From the NCBI GenBank assembly GCA_963696315.1, contig CAVOJU010000002.1:59743-123742 (forward strand): DNA of 64,000 nt. Reading direction: 5' to 3'. Position 1 is the stretch's first letter; each line of letters begins with the position of its first letter. The position numbers were made by a program, and so were the translations under genes. The notes beneath the pieces were generated by a model. That model saw nothing but the letters and a program-made list of their open reading frames with translations, was not told the origin of the DNA and ran no database searches. Shown here one piece after another: positions 27,022 to 35,694 of the stretch. This DNA is from CAWKEY01 sp963696315. GTDB lineage: Bacteria > Pseudomonadota > Gammaproteobacteria > Methylococcales > Methylomonadaceae.

Positions 27022-27405
27022 ATGAAAGCATTACTAAAAATCATTGTTACCTTATCTATTGCCGGTTTTATGGCGGCATCTCCATCCGCTATGGCTGCAA
27101 ATCCTACCGTTGCTGAAGTTAAAGCGGCTATTGACAACACGATCGCGAAAATTGAAGAATCAATTTCTGCTATCGAACAAGGCACTGATAATGAAGCCTT
27201 GATTGTATTAATTAACGACGCTCGCCAGTTACAAAAAGACATTTCTAATAATGAAGTTGATTTAAAGAGAAATAAAGCCAGCGCAAAACTGAAAAATGCG
27301 ATCGCTGAAGTTAGAAAAAGCGAATTACAGCCTGCAGAACAAGAGTTAAGAGACGCTTTAAAAGACTTCCAAGAAATAAAACAGATTTATTCCAAAACTC
27401 ACTAA
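27022..27405 (+). CDS. Small exported helical protein, paralogue A
   Basis: A 127-residue protein with a clear signal peptide (MKALLKIIVTLSIAGFMAAS ... AMA, cleavage near residue 25) and a mature part of about 100 residues predicted all-helical by its heptad-like pattern. Its C-terminal block LQPAEQELRDALKDFQEIKQ matches that of the protein at 29241-29627, so the two are paralogues. No cysteines, no known motif. It is followed by a perfect 13-base hairpin, so it is probably monocistronic. Function unknown; periplasmic location is inferred. Confidence 0.7.
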   Translation: MKALLKIIVTLSIAGFMAASPSAMAANPTVAEVKAAIDNTIAKIEESISAIEQGTDNEALIVLINDARQLQKDISNNEVDLKRNKASAKLKNAIAEVRKSELQPAEQELRDALKDFQEIKQIYSKTH

Positions 27406-27419
27406 GTACAATAGATTGA

Positions 27420-27453
27420 GTCAGATTCAATTTTCTCAGCAATTGAATCTGAC
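27420..27453 (+). terminator. Perfect hairpin after paralogue A
   Basis: GTCAGATTCAATT, loop TTCTCAGC, AATTGAATCTGAC: a perfect 13-base inverted repeat 14 bases after the stop codon. No long T run follows, but position and length suggest a terminator or mRNA 3' stabiliser. Confidence 0.55.
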
Positions 27454-27609
27454 TACCGCATTACCTGGACACTCGTCCTGATCAATCCAATAAAATGACC
27501 GCAGCGGCCCTCGACGGATCCTAAATTGATCCAGGTGAGACTTTGTTTACTCGCCGTCCAAAGTTTGAATCCACGAATTTCTATCAAGTAAATCAACCGA
27601 CTCGAAGCT

Positions 27610-29097
27610 ATGGGCATTATCAAAAAACTTGCATCGCAAACCGCCATCTATGGCGTGAGCAGTATTTTTGGCCGGTTTCTGAATTATTTGCTGGTTCCGC
27701 TTTATACCTATTATTTTTCGACGGCCGAATACGGGGTAGTATCGGAATTTTATGCCTATGCCGGCTTTTTTTCCGTGTTGTTGCTATTTGGCTTTGAAAC
27801 CGGCTATTTTCGTTTTCGCGACAAAGATCATCCGGTCCGCGATGTCGCCTATTCGACCGCCTTGCTTTTCGTCGTATTAGTCAATCTCGGTTTTTTGCTG
27901 TTCATCCTGTTGATCAATGCCCAGCTTTCAGCGGCCTTAAACTACGCGGAACATCCTGAATATGTGCTGTGGTTCAGCATCATTTTAACGCTGGATGCCA
28001 TTGCTTCGATTCCTTTTGCGCGCTTGCGAGCGGAAGATAAGGCTGTACGTTTTGCCTGCATCAAGTTGACCGAGATTGCCTTGACGGTGTTGCTGAGTCT
28101 GTTTTTTATCGTTTACTGCCGAAAAATCTACCAGGACAACCCACAATCCTGGATTGCCCTGGTTTATGATCCTGAAATAGGCGTGGGCTATATCTTTATC
28201 GCCAATCTGATCGCCAGCGTATGCAAGTTTTTGTTGCTGGCGCCGCAGTTAAGCGGGCTGGCCTGGGGATTTGACCGCCCCTTGTTTGTCCGCATGATTC
28301 GCTATTCGCTGCCGATGGTGATCATCGGTTTTGCCGGCATTATCAATGAAATGCTGGACCGCGCCCTGCTGAAATATCTATTGCCGTACGACAGCCATAC
28401 TAATATGCAGATGCTGGGGATTTACAGCGCTTGTTACAAGCTGTCCATTTTGATGTCGCTTTTTATCCAGGCTTTTCGCTATGCCGCCGAGCCGTTCTTC
28501 TTTGCCTATGCCGATAAAAGCGATGCTCGCCGGGTATATGCGCAAGTGCTTAAATTTTTTGTAATTTTTTGTGTATTTATTTTTTTGCTGGTGACTTTGT
28601 TTATTGATTTCTTTCAATATTTCATTGGCAGCGAGTTTCGCGCCGGCCTTGAAGTCGTGCCGATTCTGCTGCTGGCCAATCTATGTCTGGGCATTTATGT
28701 GAATTTGTCAATCTGGTACAAACTGACTGACCGCACCCTGATGGGTGCACTGGTGTCTTTAGCCGGTGCCGGACTGACCATCGGGCTCAATATTTGGTGG
28801 ATTCCCGTCTGGGGCTATGTTGGCTCAGCCTGGGCAACATTGATCTGCTACGCCAGTATGGCCATCCTGTCGTACTTGATGGGGCGCAAATATTATCCGG
28901 TCGCCTATGAGGTAAAACGCGTGATTTTCTATATCGCTTTGGGCGTAGCTTTATACGCTGCTCACCAACCCTTACTGACGACGGCCTACTGGCAGCCTTG
29001 GCTATTGTCGCTGCTGCTGCTGCTGCTCTACATTTTGTGTACCGCTCTTATTGAAGGCAGACAGATACGTATTAACAAGGAAACCTTGAAAACATGA
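27610..29097 (+). CDS. Wzx/MATE-like polysaccharide flippase
   Basis: A 495-residue polytopic membrane protein with about 12-14 hydrophobic segments and the family start MGIIKKLASQTAIYGVSSIFGRFLNYLLVPLYTY (first 34 residues), typical of oligosaccharide or O-antigen translocases of the MVF superfamily. These move undecaprenyl-linked saccharides across the inner membrane. There is no polymerase, ligase or glycosyltransferase next to it; the cellulose operon and the GT2 gene are more than 12 kb away. It is bracketed by two related small exported protein genes. Confidence 0.82.
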   Translation: MGIIKKLASQTAIYGVSSIFGRFLNYLLVPLYTYYFSTAEYGVVSEFYAYAGFFSVLLLFGFETGYFRFRDKDHPVRDVAYSTALLFVVLVNLGFLLFILLINAQLSAALNYAEHPEYVLWFSIILTLDAIASIPFARLRAEDKAVRFACIKLTEIALTVLLSLFFIVYCRKIYQDNPQSWIALVYDPEIGVGYIFIANLIASVCKFLLLAPQLSGLAWGFDRPLFVRMIRYSLPMVIIGFAGIINEMLDRALLKYLLPYDSHTNMQMLGIYSACYKLSILMSLFIQAFRYAAEPFFFAYADKSDARRVYAQVLKFFVIFCVFIFLLVTLFIDFFQYFIGSEFRAGLEVVPILLLANLCLGIYVNLSIWYKLTDRTLMGALVSLAGAGLTIGLNIWWIPVWGYVGSAWATLICYASMAILSYLMGRKYYPVAYEVKRVIFYIALGVALYAAHQPLLTTAYWQPWLLSLLLLLLYILCTALIEGRQIRINKETLKT

Positions 29098-29240
29098 AGT
29101 GGCTGGATTTCAAACCGCTGGGAGGTTGAAAACCTGCAAAATGTGGTAGAATTATTTTCGGTACAGACTATCAATAACAAATTTAATAGCAATGTTACCA
29201 ATAATACTCCAAACAACAATAACTTGAGGATTAGTGCGAT

Positions 29241-29627
29241 ATGAAAATTATGAAAAAAGTCCTATTGTCTTTACTGATCGCAGCTTCTATGGGTGCTGTT
29301 TCATTTACTGCAGTTGCAGAAACAGATAAGGGTAGAATTACCTATTCGCCATCTGACGCCGTTGATTTGACAATGGGAAAAATTAAAATAGCACTGGATG
29401 CGATCACCAGTGGTTCTGAAGGTGAAAAAGTTGCCGAGCTTGTTAAAGATGCCCTCGATGCCAACAAAGAAATCAATGCCAACGATAAAGTCGATGTTGC
29501 ACGGGCTCGTTATGCTAACAAATTAAAATCAGCACGCATCCACGCAAAAAATGAAGCTTTACAAGAAGCTGAACAAGAATTAAGAGACGCATACAAAGGC
29601 TATGGCGAACTGAAAAAACTGTTCTAA
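29241..29627 (+). CDS. Small exported helical protein, paralogue B
   Basis: A 128-residue protein with a signal peptide (MKKVLLSLLIAASMGAVSFT ... AVA) and a mature helical part. Its C-terminus ALQEAEQELRDAYKGYGELK is closely similar to that of the protein at 27022-27405, with the same total length and same position of the signal peptide. The N-terminal mature part differs (TDKGRITYSPSDAVDLTMGK). It is followed by a perfect 12-base hairpin. The ATG at 29241 or the one encoding residue 4 could be used. Function unknown. Confidence 0.7.
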   Translation: MKIMKKVLLSLLIAASMGAVSFTAVAETDKGRITYSPSDAVDLTMGKIKIALDAITSGSEGEKVAELVKDALDANKEINANDKVDVARARYANKLKSARIHAKNEALQEAEQELRDAYKGYGELKKLF

Positions 29628-29637
29628 TACGCTTACG

Positions 29638-29673
29638 GCTATATCAGGACAACTCATGGTTTCCTGATATAGC
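29638..29673 (+). terminator. Perfect hairpin after paralogue B
   Basis: GCTATATCAGGA and TCCTGATATAGC form a perfect 12-base inverted repeat with a 12-base loop, 10 bases after the stop. Like paralogue A, this gene ends in a long perfect stem without a strong T run. Confidence 0.55.
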
Positions 29674-29806
29674 TGAACTCCCCTGTAGTCACTAATCCCC
29701 ATCCCTGCTTTACATTCACTCCCGAAAAGTCTCAAATCTGCTAAATAACTTTGTCTACCAAGCGTAGGCATAGTAGCCACTTGCTTAGCCTAGGTTATTC
29801 TGGAGT

Positions 29807-30166
29807 ATGGAATTTATCGTACAGGACGAAATTCAGGAAGATATTATAAAGCCGTATTTCTCTGTAAAACCGGAGCCGCGTTCTGCCGATTTCATATCGG
29901 ATGCCAGGGGTTTCGGCCGGATATTGCCTCGATTATTGAAACTGGAAGAGCTCTCCGGTTTGCCGGTTCCTCAGCGTTATTTACTCAACGGGAAGACAGG
30001 AGCGATGATAACAGCTACGGGTGTTGCAGTCTTGGTGTGCTTGGCGAAGCGGGTGTATTCAATCCAGGCCGTTTATGTCCGGGATCATGGCAATCCCTAT
30101 GTCAAGAACTCCCAACCTCGCCTGAAAACGCTCATTGAAATGAGCCTCGAGACGGGGCAGACGTGA
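29807..30166 (+). CDS. Hypothetical protein at the head of the ketosynthase operon
   Basis: A 119-residue reading frame that ends in a GTGA overlap with the ketosynthase start, which suggests translational coupling. The sequence is unremarkable (MEFIVQDEIQEDIIKPYF ..., with a hydrophobic patch MITATGVAVLVCLA), and no family is recognised. A second frame through the same DNA (about 29812-30142) is also free of stops but lacks a usual start codon, so the correct frame is uncertain, and this may be a relic of a larger gene. Confidence 0.35.
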   Translation: MEFIVQDEIQEDIIKPYFSVKPEPRSADFISDARGFGRILPRLLKLEELSGLPVPQRYLLNGKTGAMITATGVAVLVCLAKRVYSIQAVYVRDHGNPYVKNSQPRLKTLIEMSLETGQT

Positions 30167-31344
30167 AGCTTTTTTTGAACGACACAAGCTTGCTGTGCGC
30201 TGCGGGCAGTGACAACGGTAAAATATTGACAAGACTGCAGTCAGGAGACCGAACGGGTTTAGTCAAAACGGAGGAATTCTCACCCGGTCATGCGGTTTTT
30301 GTTGGTTTGGTGCAATCTCAATTGCCTGAAATCGAAGCGAAATACAGTGTTTACGATAGTAGAAACAACCGGCTCCTTTTGGCGGCGTTGAGCCGGATTC
30401 GTCCAACTGTTGATGCCATTATCAGGAAGTACGGCGCGCAAAGAGTCGGTATAGTTCTCGGTACCAGCACTTCCGGCGTTAAAAGTACCGAGCTGGCTTT
30501 AGCCGAGGTTGCCAAAGGCAGGCCCAAGCCGGAGCAGTTCCATTACAAACAGCAGCAATTTGGCGGCGCAGCTGACTTTCTGGCTCATCAGCTGGGGCTG
30601 AATGGACCGGCTTATGTCATCTCAACCGCATGTTCTTCCAGCGGTAGGGCGTTTGCTTCGGCTCGCAGGCTAATTATGCTGGATCTTTGCGATGCGGTTA
30701 TAGTTGGCGGCGCGGATAGTTTGTGCCGTTTTACGGTGCGCGGTTTTGCGGCGCTGGAATCGCTTTCTGCCGGCCTATGCAGACCCTTTGGACGGCATCG
30801 GGATGGCATTAACTTGTCCGAAGCGGCGGCACTGTTTGTACTCAGCAAAGCGGAGGGAGACGTGGAGCTGCTGGGAATTGGCGCCAGTTGCGACGCCTAT
30901 CATTTTTCCGCGCCGGATCCCACGGCCGGTGGGGTAATTGCCGCGATGGAAATGGCTTTGAAGGAGGCAAAAATACACCCGAAACAAATGGACTATATTA
31001 ATTTGCACGGTACAGCGACACAGCTGAATGACACCATGGAGAGCGAGGCGGTTGCAAAAGTTTTCGGCGATTCGGTTGCGGTTAGCTCGACCAAAGGCAT
31101 GACTGGTCATGCTTTAGGGGCCGCCGCTGCTCTGGAACTGGGACTGTGCTGGCAGCTGTTGATGCAGAACGAACCGCATGGTTTATTGATTCCGAATATT
31201 AATGATGATGAAACTGACACATCCTTACCGCCTCTGAATTTTGTAAAACCAGATCAGTCCTTGGGGCGGCGAATTAACTATTGTCAGAGTAATTCTTTTG
31301 CCTTCGGTGGCAACAACATTTCCATTATTGTCGCGCGCGCATGA
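30163..31344 (+). CDS. Beta-ketoacyl-ACP synthase of the aryl-polyene type
   Basis: A 393-residue condensing enzyme with the full KAS triad: Cys157 in ISTACSSSGRAF, His282 in INLHGTAT, and His316 in KGMTGHALGAA. Overall similarity and neighbours (ApeP-like dehydratase and FabG-like reductase) point to an aryl polyene polyketide synthase rather than housekeeping FabB/F. The GTG start overlaps the preceding frame by 4 bases, and its stop overlaps the dehydratase start by 4 bases (ATGA). It would extend the ACP-bound polyene chain two carbons per cycle. Confidence 0.88.
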   Translation: MKLFLNDTSLLCAAGSDNGKILTRLQSGDRTGLVKTEEFSPGHAVFVGLVQSQLPEIEAKYSVYDSRNNRLLLAALSRIRPTVDAIIRKYGAQRVGIVLGTSTSGVKSTELALAEVAKGRPKPEQFHYKQQQFGGAADFLAHQLGLNGPAYVISTACSSSGRAFASARRLIMLDLCDAVIVGGADSLCRFTVRGFAALESLSAGLCRPFGRHRDGINLSEAAALFVLSKAEGDVELLGIGASCDAYHFSAPDPTAGGVIAAMEMALKEAKIHPKQMDYINLHGTATQLNDTMESEAVAKVFGDSVAVSSTKGMTGHALGAAAALELGLCWQLLMQNEPHGLLIPNINDDETDTSLPPLNFVKPDQSLGRRINYCQSNSFAFGGNNISIIVARA

Positions 31345-31781
31345 CAGTGTTCAAGATCGACGAATTACTGCCGCATGCGGGCAAAATGGTTTTATTGGAG
31401 CGGGTAGTCGAATTTGACGAGAATCATATGATCGCGGAAGTCATCGTTCGCAATGACGGCTTGTACGGCGACGAGAATTCGGTTCCTGCATGGCTGGGCA
31501 TCGAATACATGGCGCAAACAATCGCGGCACTGGGCGGGATGAAGCGCAGAATCGCAGAAAAACCGATTAATCTGGGTTTTTTACTTGGTACCCGGCGCTA
31601 CGATTGTAATATCGATGCGTTTGCCGTGGGTTCAGTGTTAACTGTCAGTGTCAAATGCTTGATTCAGGAGCAAGGTTTGGGCGTATTCGATTGCCGGATT
31701 GAAGGCCCTGGCGTGTATATTTCCGCCAATCTTAATGTCTATCATCCGGATGATGCTTTAGACCTGGCGATGACTTCTTAA
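31341..31781 (+). CDS. 3-hydroxyacyl-ACP dehydratase, ApeP-like hotdog protein
   Basis: A 146-residue hotdog-fold protein with the family start IDELLPHAGKMVLLERVVEF and the central helix WLGIEYMAQTIAALGGM. Such dehydratases create the conjugated double bonds of aryl polyenes; the catalytic residues of this group (His in LPHAGKM and the Glu in the helix) are present. Four-base overlap with the ketosynthase and a 11-base gap to the reductase define one operon. Confidence 0.85.
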   Translation: MTVFKIDELLPHAGKMVLLERVVEFDENHMIAEVIVRNDGLYGDENSVPAWLGIEYMAQTIAALGGMKRRIAEKPINLGFLLGTRRYDCNIDAFAVGSVLTVSVKCLIQEQGLGVFDCRIEGPGVYISANLNVYHPDDALDLAMTS

Positions 31782-31792
31782 AGAACAAAACG

Positions 31793-32518
31793 ATGAGCGA
31801 AACAGTTTTAGTGACAGGCTCCAGCCGCGGCATCGGCAAAGCCATTGCATTGTATTTGGGGCAAAACGGGTTTGATGTAGTGGTGCATTGCCGCAATCGG
31901 CTGGCTGAGGCCGAACAGGTGGCTGCCGATATCCGCGAAATGGGCTGCGCATCCAGAGTCTTACAATTCGATTTGTCCAACCGGCAACAATGCGCCGAGC
32001 GGCTAGGTCAAGATATTGAAGTCCATGGCGCCTATTATGGCGTGGTCTGTAATGCCGGTATGACCGCCGATAATGCTTTTCCTGCCCTAAGCGGCGAAGA
32101 ATGGGATAGCGTTGTGCATACCAATCTTGACGGCTTTTATAATGTGTTGAATCCTCTGGTCATGCCGATGATCAGACGCCGCAAACCAGGCCGTATCGTT
32201 ACGCTGTCCTCCGTGTCCGGGCTCATCGGTAATCGGGGCCAGGTCAACTACAGCGCCGCTAAAGCCGGCATTATCGGGGCGTCCAAGGCGCTGGCGCTGG
32301 AGTTGGCCAAACGCAATATCACCGTCAATTGTATTGCGCCGGGCCTGATCGATACCGAAATGCTTCAGGGACTGCACTTGGCCGAAATTAATAAAATGAT
32401 CCCGCTCAGACGCGTAGGCACCGCAAAAGAGGTAGCGGCAGCGGTTGCGTTTTTAATGTCGGAGGACGCTGCCTACATTACCCGTCAAGTCATTTCCGTG
32501 AACGGAGGCCTGTGTTGA
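31793..32518 (+). CDS. 3-oxoacyl-ACP reductase, FabG/ApeQ-like
   Basis: A 241-residue SDR with Rossmann motif TGSSRGIGKAIAL, CNAGMTAD, catalytic Ser in TLSSVSGL, the YSAAKAG motif with Tyr and Lys, and the FabG-type C-terminus YITRQVISVNGGLC. In the aryl-polyene pathway it reduces the 3-keto group after each condensation. It follows the dehydratase by 11 bases. Its stop overlaps an ATG (TGATG) that opens a very short frame, where a further ketosynthase gene would normally begin. Confidence 0.88.
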   Translation: MSETVLVTGSSRGIGKAIALYLGQNGFDVVVHCRNRLAEAEQVAADIREMGCASRVLQFDLSNRQQCAERLGQDIEVHGAYYGVVCNAGMTADNAFPALSGEEWDSVVHTNLDGFYNVLNPLVMPMIRRRKPGRIVTLSSVSGLIGNRGQVNYSAAKAGIIGASKALALELAKRNITVNCIAPGLIDTEMLQGLHLAEINKMIPLRRVGTAKEVAAAVAFLMSEDAAYITRQVISVNGGLC

Positions 32519-32583
32519 TGAGAACGGTTGTGGTAGCCCGCATGGCATGGCAGCGGTACACCATGGGCAGCTGTCCGCGCTGA
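32518..32583 (+). pseudogene. Possible N-terminal remnant of a second ketosynthase
   Basis: An ATG overlapping the reductase stop (TGATG) starts a 21-codon frame, MRTVVVARMAWQRYTMG ..., then a stop. Ketosynthases that follow the reductase in aryl-polyene clusters typically begin M(K/R)xVVVTGM, so the first ten residues are consistent with a truncated ketosynthase start. The similarity is short, and the call rests on position as well as sequence. Nothing else is seen between 32584 and the end of the convergent exporter gene. Confidence 0.35.
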
Positions 32584-32638
32584 AGACGATTACCGGTACG
32601 TCGGATGATTTGGCAAAGATGTTCATAAACTTGGCAAG

Positions 32639-34957
32639 TCATTTATGTTCATGATTGATAATCAGCGGACAAAACAAAAAGCCCAGCAATACGCCGAGCG
32701 CGACTACTTCGCCTAGAATTCTCAATGCCGTGCTGTCGGCTATGCCTAAACAGCCGAAAGCCAGCGCGCTGGTCAACATCGAGGCGGCCATGGCTTGATA
32801 GGTCAGGTTGATGTCGCCGCCGCGATTTTCCTGGTAAAAAATTCCGTAAGCAACGCAATCCGCAACGACCAGCAGAAAGCCGACCAAATGCAGAAAGCTG
32901 ACCGCCACGCCGCCCAACGACCAGATGCCTAAAATTAATAGCGCCGCCAATACCGCTGGCAGCAGCGTTTGCAGCGCTTTCACCAGGCTTTTGTAGCGCC
33001 CGAACAATAGCAGCACGATCACGACCAGACCGACCGCCAGCAATGTCCGGGCTCTGTCGGTATAGTCCCGGGTCATGTCATTGAGTAAATCGCGCTGGCT
33101 GAAATAGCGGACATCCTCGCTCTTGTCGAAAGCCGCTCGCAGCGCCTCGGGTTCATGCTCGGCCAGCCAGATCATCACGACGGTTTGCTGCTCCGTGCTG
33201 ATTATCCGGCTGTCGATTAGCCTTTTGACCGGCGTGGCAAACACCTGCGCCAGTGTCAGCGGTTCCTGTTTCGGATAGTCGAGATGCCCCAGGCGTTCGA
33301 CCGACAAGCCTTGTTGCCGCAGGGCTTGTTGCCAAAGCTGCCGGTTTTCGTCGGTCAAATAGTCTTGCAACAGTTCCTGGTTGCGCAGTTGTTGCTGCGC
33401 CGATAGCAGCCAGGGATACAGACCGAAATAGTCGGCCAAGTCGCCCTGCCGTTTTAAGCGTTCCAGCACGGGATAAATCTGCTCGGTTTTTTGCAGAGCG
33501 GCTTCCAGGTCTTTTCCTGTAATCAGCACGAAACGCCCCGGCTCGATACTGACCATTCTTGACCGTATCCGTTTGTCGTTTGCTTTTAGATAATCCAGCT
33601 CCGGCGTCAAGTCCTGCATATCCTCGAGCCAGCGCAACGACTGCAAGCCGAATAGCGATGCGCCCAACAGCGCCAACAAGACGGCCAAAAGCCAGGGCCG
33701 GAAACGTGCGCAGAACGTTGCCCATAGCACGACCAGCGGCACCTTGAGCTCCCTGCAAGAACCGCCCGCAATCAAGCTCGGCAATATTAAGCGGGTTAGC
33801 AGCAAAGCGACGACAATGCCGGCACCGGCATACACGGCGATTTGTTGAAATCCAGGATAACCGGACGCGCCCAAGGCCGTATAACCGACCAGTGTCGTCA
33901 CGCCGCCCAGCAACATACTGGGCCAGATCTTAACAATTGCGGCGGTTTTATCCTCATCCCGAACTGTTTGCGCATGCGCCAAGGCGTGTATCGGGTAGTC
34001 GATGCAGATACCGGTCAATGTGGAGCCGATAGCGATCGTCATGCCATGCACATAGCCAAAAACCCAGGCAGTGGTCAATATCGCGCTTAATATAACGATG
34101 ATCAATAATGTGAACACTTGCAGCAAGGCGCCGAGAGACCGGAACAGCAATAGAAACAGCGCCATCAGCCCGATCGACGAAAGCATGCTGACTTGGGTAA
34201 TATCGCGCTGAATCAGCTGTTGCGTCGCGGCCGCGAATACCGGCACGCCGGTCATTTCCAGTTGCCATGATTCCGAGCTGGCTTGCATGAGTGCCTTGAA
34301 GGCCGAATTGATTTCCAGCTGGATTCGGCTTTGTTGCGGCGCGTCCAGACCGGCCATCGCGGTTTCCAGAATCAGATTCCGGTATTGCGTATCGGTGTGT
34401 GCCGTCTGTTGCATTTGCGCACCTATGGCCCGAAAGCCGGTCAGCGTCAATAACAGGGGATCGTGTAAGGCGATGCTTTTGACCGTCGCGCCTTGCGCAG
34501 ACAACAGTGCTTGTTTCAGAAACTCAGCGCGCTGCTTCAAGCCTTGAGGCGTAAAAATCTCCGCTAGCGCCTGCTCGGGAGTAAGACTGTACAGCGTGCT
34601 GCCGTAGTCGCGGTATAGCGTTTGCATGGCTTGCATGTTTTGGCTGTGTTGTTCTGGCGACCAGACTTCGACCACGCCGTCAACTGTTTTTAATCGGTCT
34701 TGCAATGCCTGCATAAAGGCGCTGGTCACCGGTGTGCCAGTGCTCGAACCGATCGCAATAAGATAGCGCCGCGATAATGCACCGGATTGCATTTCGCTGG
34801 CGAGCAAAAGCTCCTCGGCGTTGTCGCCAGCAATGATGAAGGCGGAAAGATCGGTTTTGAATTCGACCGACAGCGCCACGATCATCGCCAGTACCGGCGG
34901 CAACAGATAAAACAGGATTTTGCGCAGGCCTGGCACCTTATTCACCCAGCAATTCAT
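32639..34957 (-). CDS. MMPL/RND-type exporter of the aryl-polyene locus
   Basis: A 772-residue membrane protein (from the ATG at 34957) with the RND/MMPL layout: an N-terminal helix (LRKILFYLLPPVLAMIVALS), a large periplasmic loop, a bundle of helices containing TGICIDYPIHALAHAQ and MLLGGVTTLVGYTALG, a second helix and loop, then a final bundle (VGFLLVVADCVAYGIFYQ). Aryl-polyene clusters encode such an exporter, thought to move the lipid to the outer membrane with the LolA-like partner. It overlaps the LolA-like gene by 20 bases; a GTG at 34945 is an alternative start. Confidence 0.87.
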   Translation of the reverse strand: MNCWVNKVPGLRKILFYLLPPVLAMIVALSVEFKTDLSAFIIAGDNAEELLLASEMQSGALSRRYLIAIGSSTGTPVTSAFMQALQDRLKTVDGVVEVWSPEQHSQNMQAMQTLYRDYGSTLYSLTPEQALAEIFTPQGLKQRAEFLKQALLSAQGATVKSIALHDPLLLTLTGFRAIGAQMQQTAHTDTQYRNLILETAMAGLDAPQQSRIQLEINSAFKALMQASSESWQLEMTGVPVFAAATQQLIQRDITQVSMLSSIGLMALFLLLFRSLGALLQVFTLLIIVILSAILTTAWVFGYVHGMTIAIGSTLTGICIDYPIHALAHAQTVRDEDKTAAIVKIWPSMLLGGVTTLVGYTALGASGYPGFQQIAVYAGAGIVVALLLTRLILPSLIAGGSCRELKVPLVVLWATFCARFRPWLLAVLLALLGASLFGLQSLRWLEDMQDLTPELDYLKANDKRIRSRMVSIEPGRFVLITGKDLEAALQKTEQIYPVLERLKRQGDLADYFGLYPWLLSAQQQLRNQELLQDYLTDENRQLWQQALRQQGLSVERLGHLDYPKQEPLTLAQVFATPVKRLIDSRIISTEQQTVVMIWLAEHEPEALRAAFDKSEDVRYFSQRDLLNDMTRDYTDRARTLLAVGLVVIVLLLFGRYKSLVKALQTLLPAVLAALLILGIWSLGGVAVSFLHLVGFLLVVADCVAYGIFYQENRGGDINLTYQAMAASMLTSALAFGCLGIADSTALRILGEVVALGVLLGFLFCPLIINHEHK

Positions 34958-35576
34958 TGTACAGACGATGCACTTCGGCTTCGATACCCTCACCTGCAGC
35001 ATCCCTGCGCAACGAAAATGCGCTGAAATCGCCGTCAGGCTGAGTGACTTCGATGCGGTCGGCCTGTTGCCCGGACGGGCCGGAAATCACGATGCTGAAG
35101 CCTGACTCACTGCTTTGTTTGGGTTTCAGCGTCATAACCCAGCCTTGCTTTTGAGTGGAAAAAACGACTCGATATAGCCTGTACAGCAGGGCCTCGTCGG
35201 CATTGACCAAGGCCTTGAAAACGGCAAGATTCAGACTCAACGGACTGCTCATATCCATTTCACCTTGACGGCGCACCTTATTAACCGGGTCGAAATAATA
35301 CGTCAGGTCACCCTTGACGCCCATCAAAATGCGCTCGGGCTGCAATTGCTCCTTGATCATCAAATCGGGTGGCACTGAATACATGTAACCGCTGCCATGC
35401 CAGGGTTGATCGAGCAGTTCCAGCGTGCGGGTTTCCTGGTAAGCGATTCTGACCGCGGTATCCGATTGCATGCTTTGCATCAACCCCTGCAGCGTGTCCT
35501 CGCTGCGGCTGGCATCCGAAAAAAATAATGCCGGCAACATTAACGCGAATCTAAGGCCGGCTTTTATTGCTTGCAT
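34938..35576 (-). CDS. LolA-like outer-membrane lipoprotein carrier protein
   Basis: A 212-residue exported protein from the ATG at 35576, which has AGGAG about 7 bases upstream. A signal peptide (LRFALMLPALFFSDASRS) is followed by a LolA-like fold: FKALVNADEALLYRLYRV, WVMTLKPKQ, and a C-terminal IEVTQPDGDFSAF segment, with YQETRTLELLDQPWHGSGYM near the start. LolA-like proteins carry lipidated cargo across the periplasm; in aryl-polyene loci this one sits next to the exporter. It overlaps the exporter gene by 20 bases. Confidence 0.82.
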   Translation of the reverse strand: MQAIKAGLRFALMLPALFFSDASRSEDTLQGLMQSMQSDTAVRIAYQETRTLELLDQPWHGSGYMYSVPPDLMIKEQLQPERILMGVKGDLTYYFDPVNKVRRQGEMDMSSPLSLNLAVFKALVNADEALLYRLYRVVFSTQKQGWVMTLKPKQSSESGFSIVISGPSGQQADRIEVTQPDGDFSAFSLRRDAAGEGIEAEVHRLYNELLGE

Positions 35577-35694
35577 GCATTGCTCCTGTAGGTTCATCCA
35601 GATTTTCAGGCCGTTTGCGGTCATCCTTCAACGGATCGGCATCGAAAAACGGCGCCTCGGTTTCAACTTTGCAGGAGATGGCTTCCTTACTCAT
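35577..35694 (-). pseudogene. Remnant of a 4HBT-type thioesterase gene
   Basis: An ATG at 35694, overlapping the ammonia-lyase stop by 8 bases, starts MSKEAISCKVETEAPFF, which matches the beginning of hotdog thioesterases (VExxxPFFDxDPM). The frame shifts within the T6 run and stops at 35620. A second frame continues DADPLKDDRKRPENLDEPTG up to the LolA-like start. The hotdog core of about 100 residues is missing. Thioesterases at this position (between ammonia-lyase and lolA-like genes) are usual in aryl-polyene clusters. Confidence 0.5.

Noticed and set aside
29812..30142. Alternative stop-free frame before the ketosynthase
   Set aside because: It has no ATG, GTG or TTG start in reach and no recognised family; the frame ending in the GTGA overlap was listed instead at low confidence.
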